Of a stretch of DNA of 6,398 bases, positions 5,923-6,398 are shown piece after piece (within the stretch, counting starts at the first letter, position 1; every line of letters begins with the position of its first letter). This DNA comes from Ramlibacter sp. (lineage in GTDB: Bacteria > Pseudomonadota > Gammaproteobacteria > Burkholderiales > Burkholderiaceae_C). Where the stretch lies: contig JAMPXR010000154.1 of NCBI GenBank assembly GCA_023701085.1, positions 1 through 6,398 on the forward strand, given 5' to 3'. The translations under genes were made by a program, and so were the position numbers. The notes under the pieces were generated by a model. It worked only from the letters and a program-made list of their open reading frames with translations, did not search any database and had not been told where the DNA came from.

Positions 5923-6398
5923 ATGGTTTCGCAATCCTTAGCGCTGCAGCAGTGTTTCGATGAGGTGGCCGACTCGGCGCCCATGGCGCTGGAACGATGC
6001 CTGGACCATGTGGTGGGCGTGCTGCAACAGGCCGAATGCACCAGCGTGCGTGCGGACGAACGCATGGAGCTGGGAGACGCCTGGCGCGAGCTGCTTGCCC
6101 ACCGGGCCGCCTGGCGCCAGCGCTATCCGCAGGAGCTGCGCGACGCGTTCAGGACCGCGGTCGATCCCCGGCCCCCGCCGCAGGCCGATGCCGGCCATGA
6201 GCGCCGATCGCTGTCGGAGCTGACGCTGGTGGACGACGCGCAGATCATGCAGGAGATCGAATCCTCGCGGCTGGTGCGCCATGTGATGCCGCTGGTGGAA
6301 CAACCCGTGTCCGAACTCGACGCGCTGGTCAGCTCCGCCATGGGCCTGGGCAGCGTGCGGCCGGAGCTGAACCCGGTCCGGCCGGAGGTCTTCGCGCA
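5923..6398 (+). CDS. DUF1631-like protein, N-terminal 158 residues, cut by the window edge
   Basis: The reading frame opens at ATG 5923, two codons after an in-frame TAA (5917-5919), and remains open to the end of the window, so the C-terminus is missing. The Shine-Dalgarno is weak; Met21 (5983) is an alternative start. The protein is soluble-looking, acidic and helical at first (SLALQQCFDEVADSAP, then a helix over about 20-75), followed by a Pro-rich linker (RPPPQ, about 83-87). Then comes a segment SLSELTLVDDAQIMQEIESS (96-115), whose 'L.LVDD..i.e.i' pattern recalls the DUF1631 family of beta- and gammaproteobacteria, large proteins of roughly 700-800 residues with no well-established role. 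I assign it from pattern memory, not from a search. No signal peptide or membrane segment is visible. GC-rich codon use supports this frame as coding. It appears to be transcribed separately from glcB. Confidence 0.7.
   Translation, partial: MVSQSLALQQCFDEVADSAPMALERCLDHVVGVLQQAECTSVRADERMELGDAWRELLAHRAAWRQRYPQELRDAFRTAVDPRPPPQADAGHERRSLSELTLVDDAQIMQEIESSRLVRHVMPLVEQPVSELDALVSSAMGLGSVRPELNPVRPEVFA

Noticed and set aside
5938..6303. A 121-codon minus-strand frame at the right end
   Set aside because: It is antisense to the plus-strand frame starting at 5923, which has a better amino acid composition and a recognisable LTLVDD segment.

Overview
The window is about 6.4 kb of GC-rich DNA with codon use strongly biased to G/C in third positions. 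A Bug/TctC-type periplasmic binding protein next to a CaiB/BaiF-type CoA-transferase, together with what looks like a DUF1631 protein, points to a betaproteobacterium of the order Burkholderiales, probably a Comamonadaceae-like soil organism such as Variovorax, Ramlibacter or Polaromonas. This placement is an inference from gene content and style; there is no rRNA in the window to test it. I see no mobile element, CRISPR array, tRNA or rRNA.

Left part, divergent catabolic locus (1-2678). On the minus strand, a Bug solute-binding protein (637-1590) is followed by a class III CoA-transferase (540 down to base 1, running off the left edge). They read as a two-gene operon. Divergent from them, across a 107-bp intergenic region with a 12-bp palindrome, is a plus-strand amidohydrolase-2 enzyme (1698-2678). 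It resembles 2-amino-3-carboxymuconate-6-semialdehyde decarboxylase (ACMSD), with every metal ligand and both substrate-carboxylate arginines in place. A plausible reading is uptake or sensing of an organic acid, CoA activation, and decarboxylation or hydrolysis of a related intermediate. The actual substrate cannot be read from the sequence.

Middle part, two-carbon locus (2679-5727). After a 132-bp gap that includes an AT-rich block, a type II (S)-2-haloacid dehalogenase of the HAD superfamily (2811-3488) is followed 25 bp later by malate synthase G (glcB, 3514-5727). Both enzymes keep their full catalytic sets. The pair makes metabolic sense: dehalogenation of a haloacetate gives glycolate, oxidation (enzyme not in the window) gives glyoxylate, and malate synthase condenses glyoxylate with acetyl-CoA to malate.

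Right part (5728-6398). A 195-bp gap holds a reasonable sigma-70-type promoter and a GC-rich hairpin. It leads into the start of a plus-strand protein that runs off the right edge and looks like the N-terminus of a DUF1631 protein.

The most unusual non-coding observation is a near-identical 14-bp element (13 of 14 bases) just upstream of both the amidohydrolase and the dehalogenase start codons, which might tie the two loci to one regulator.
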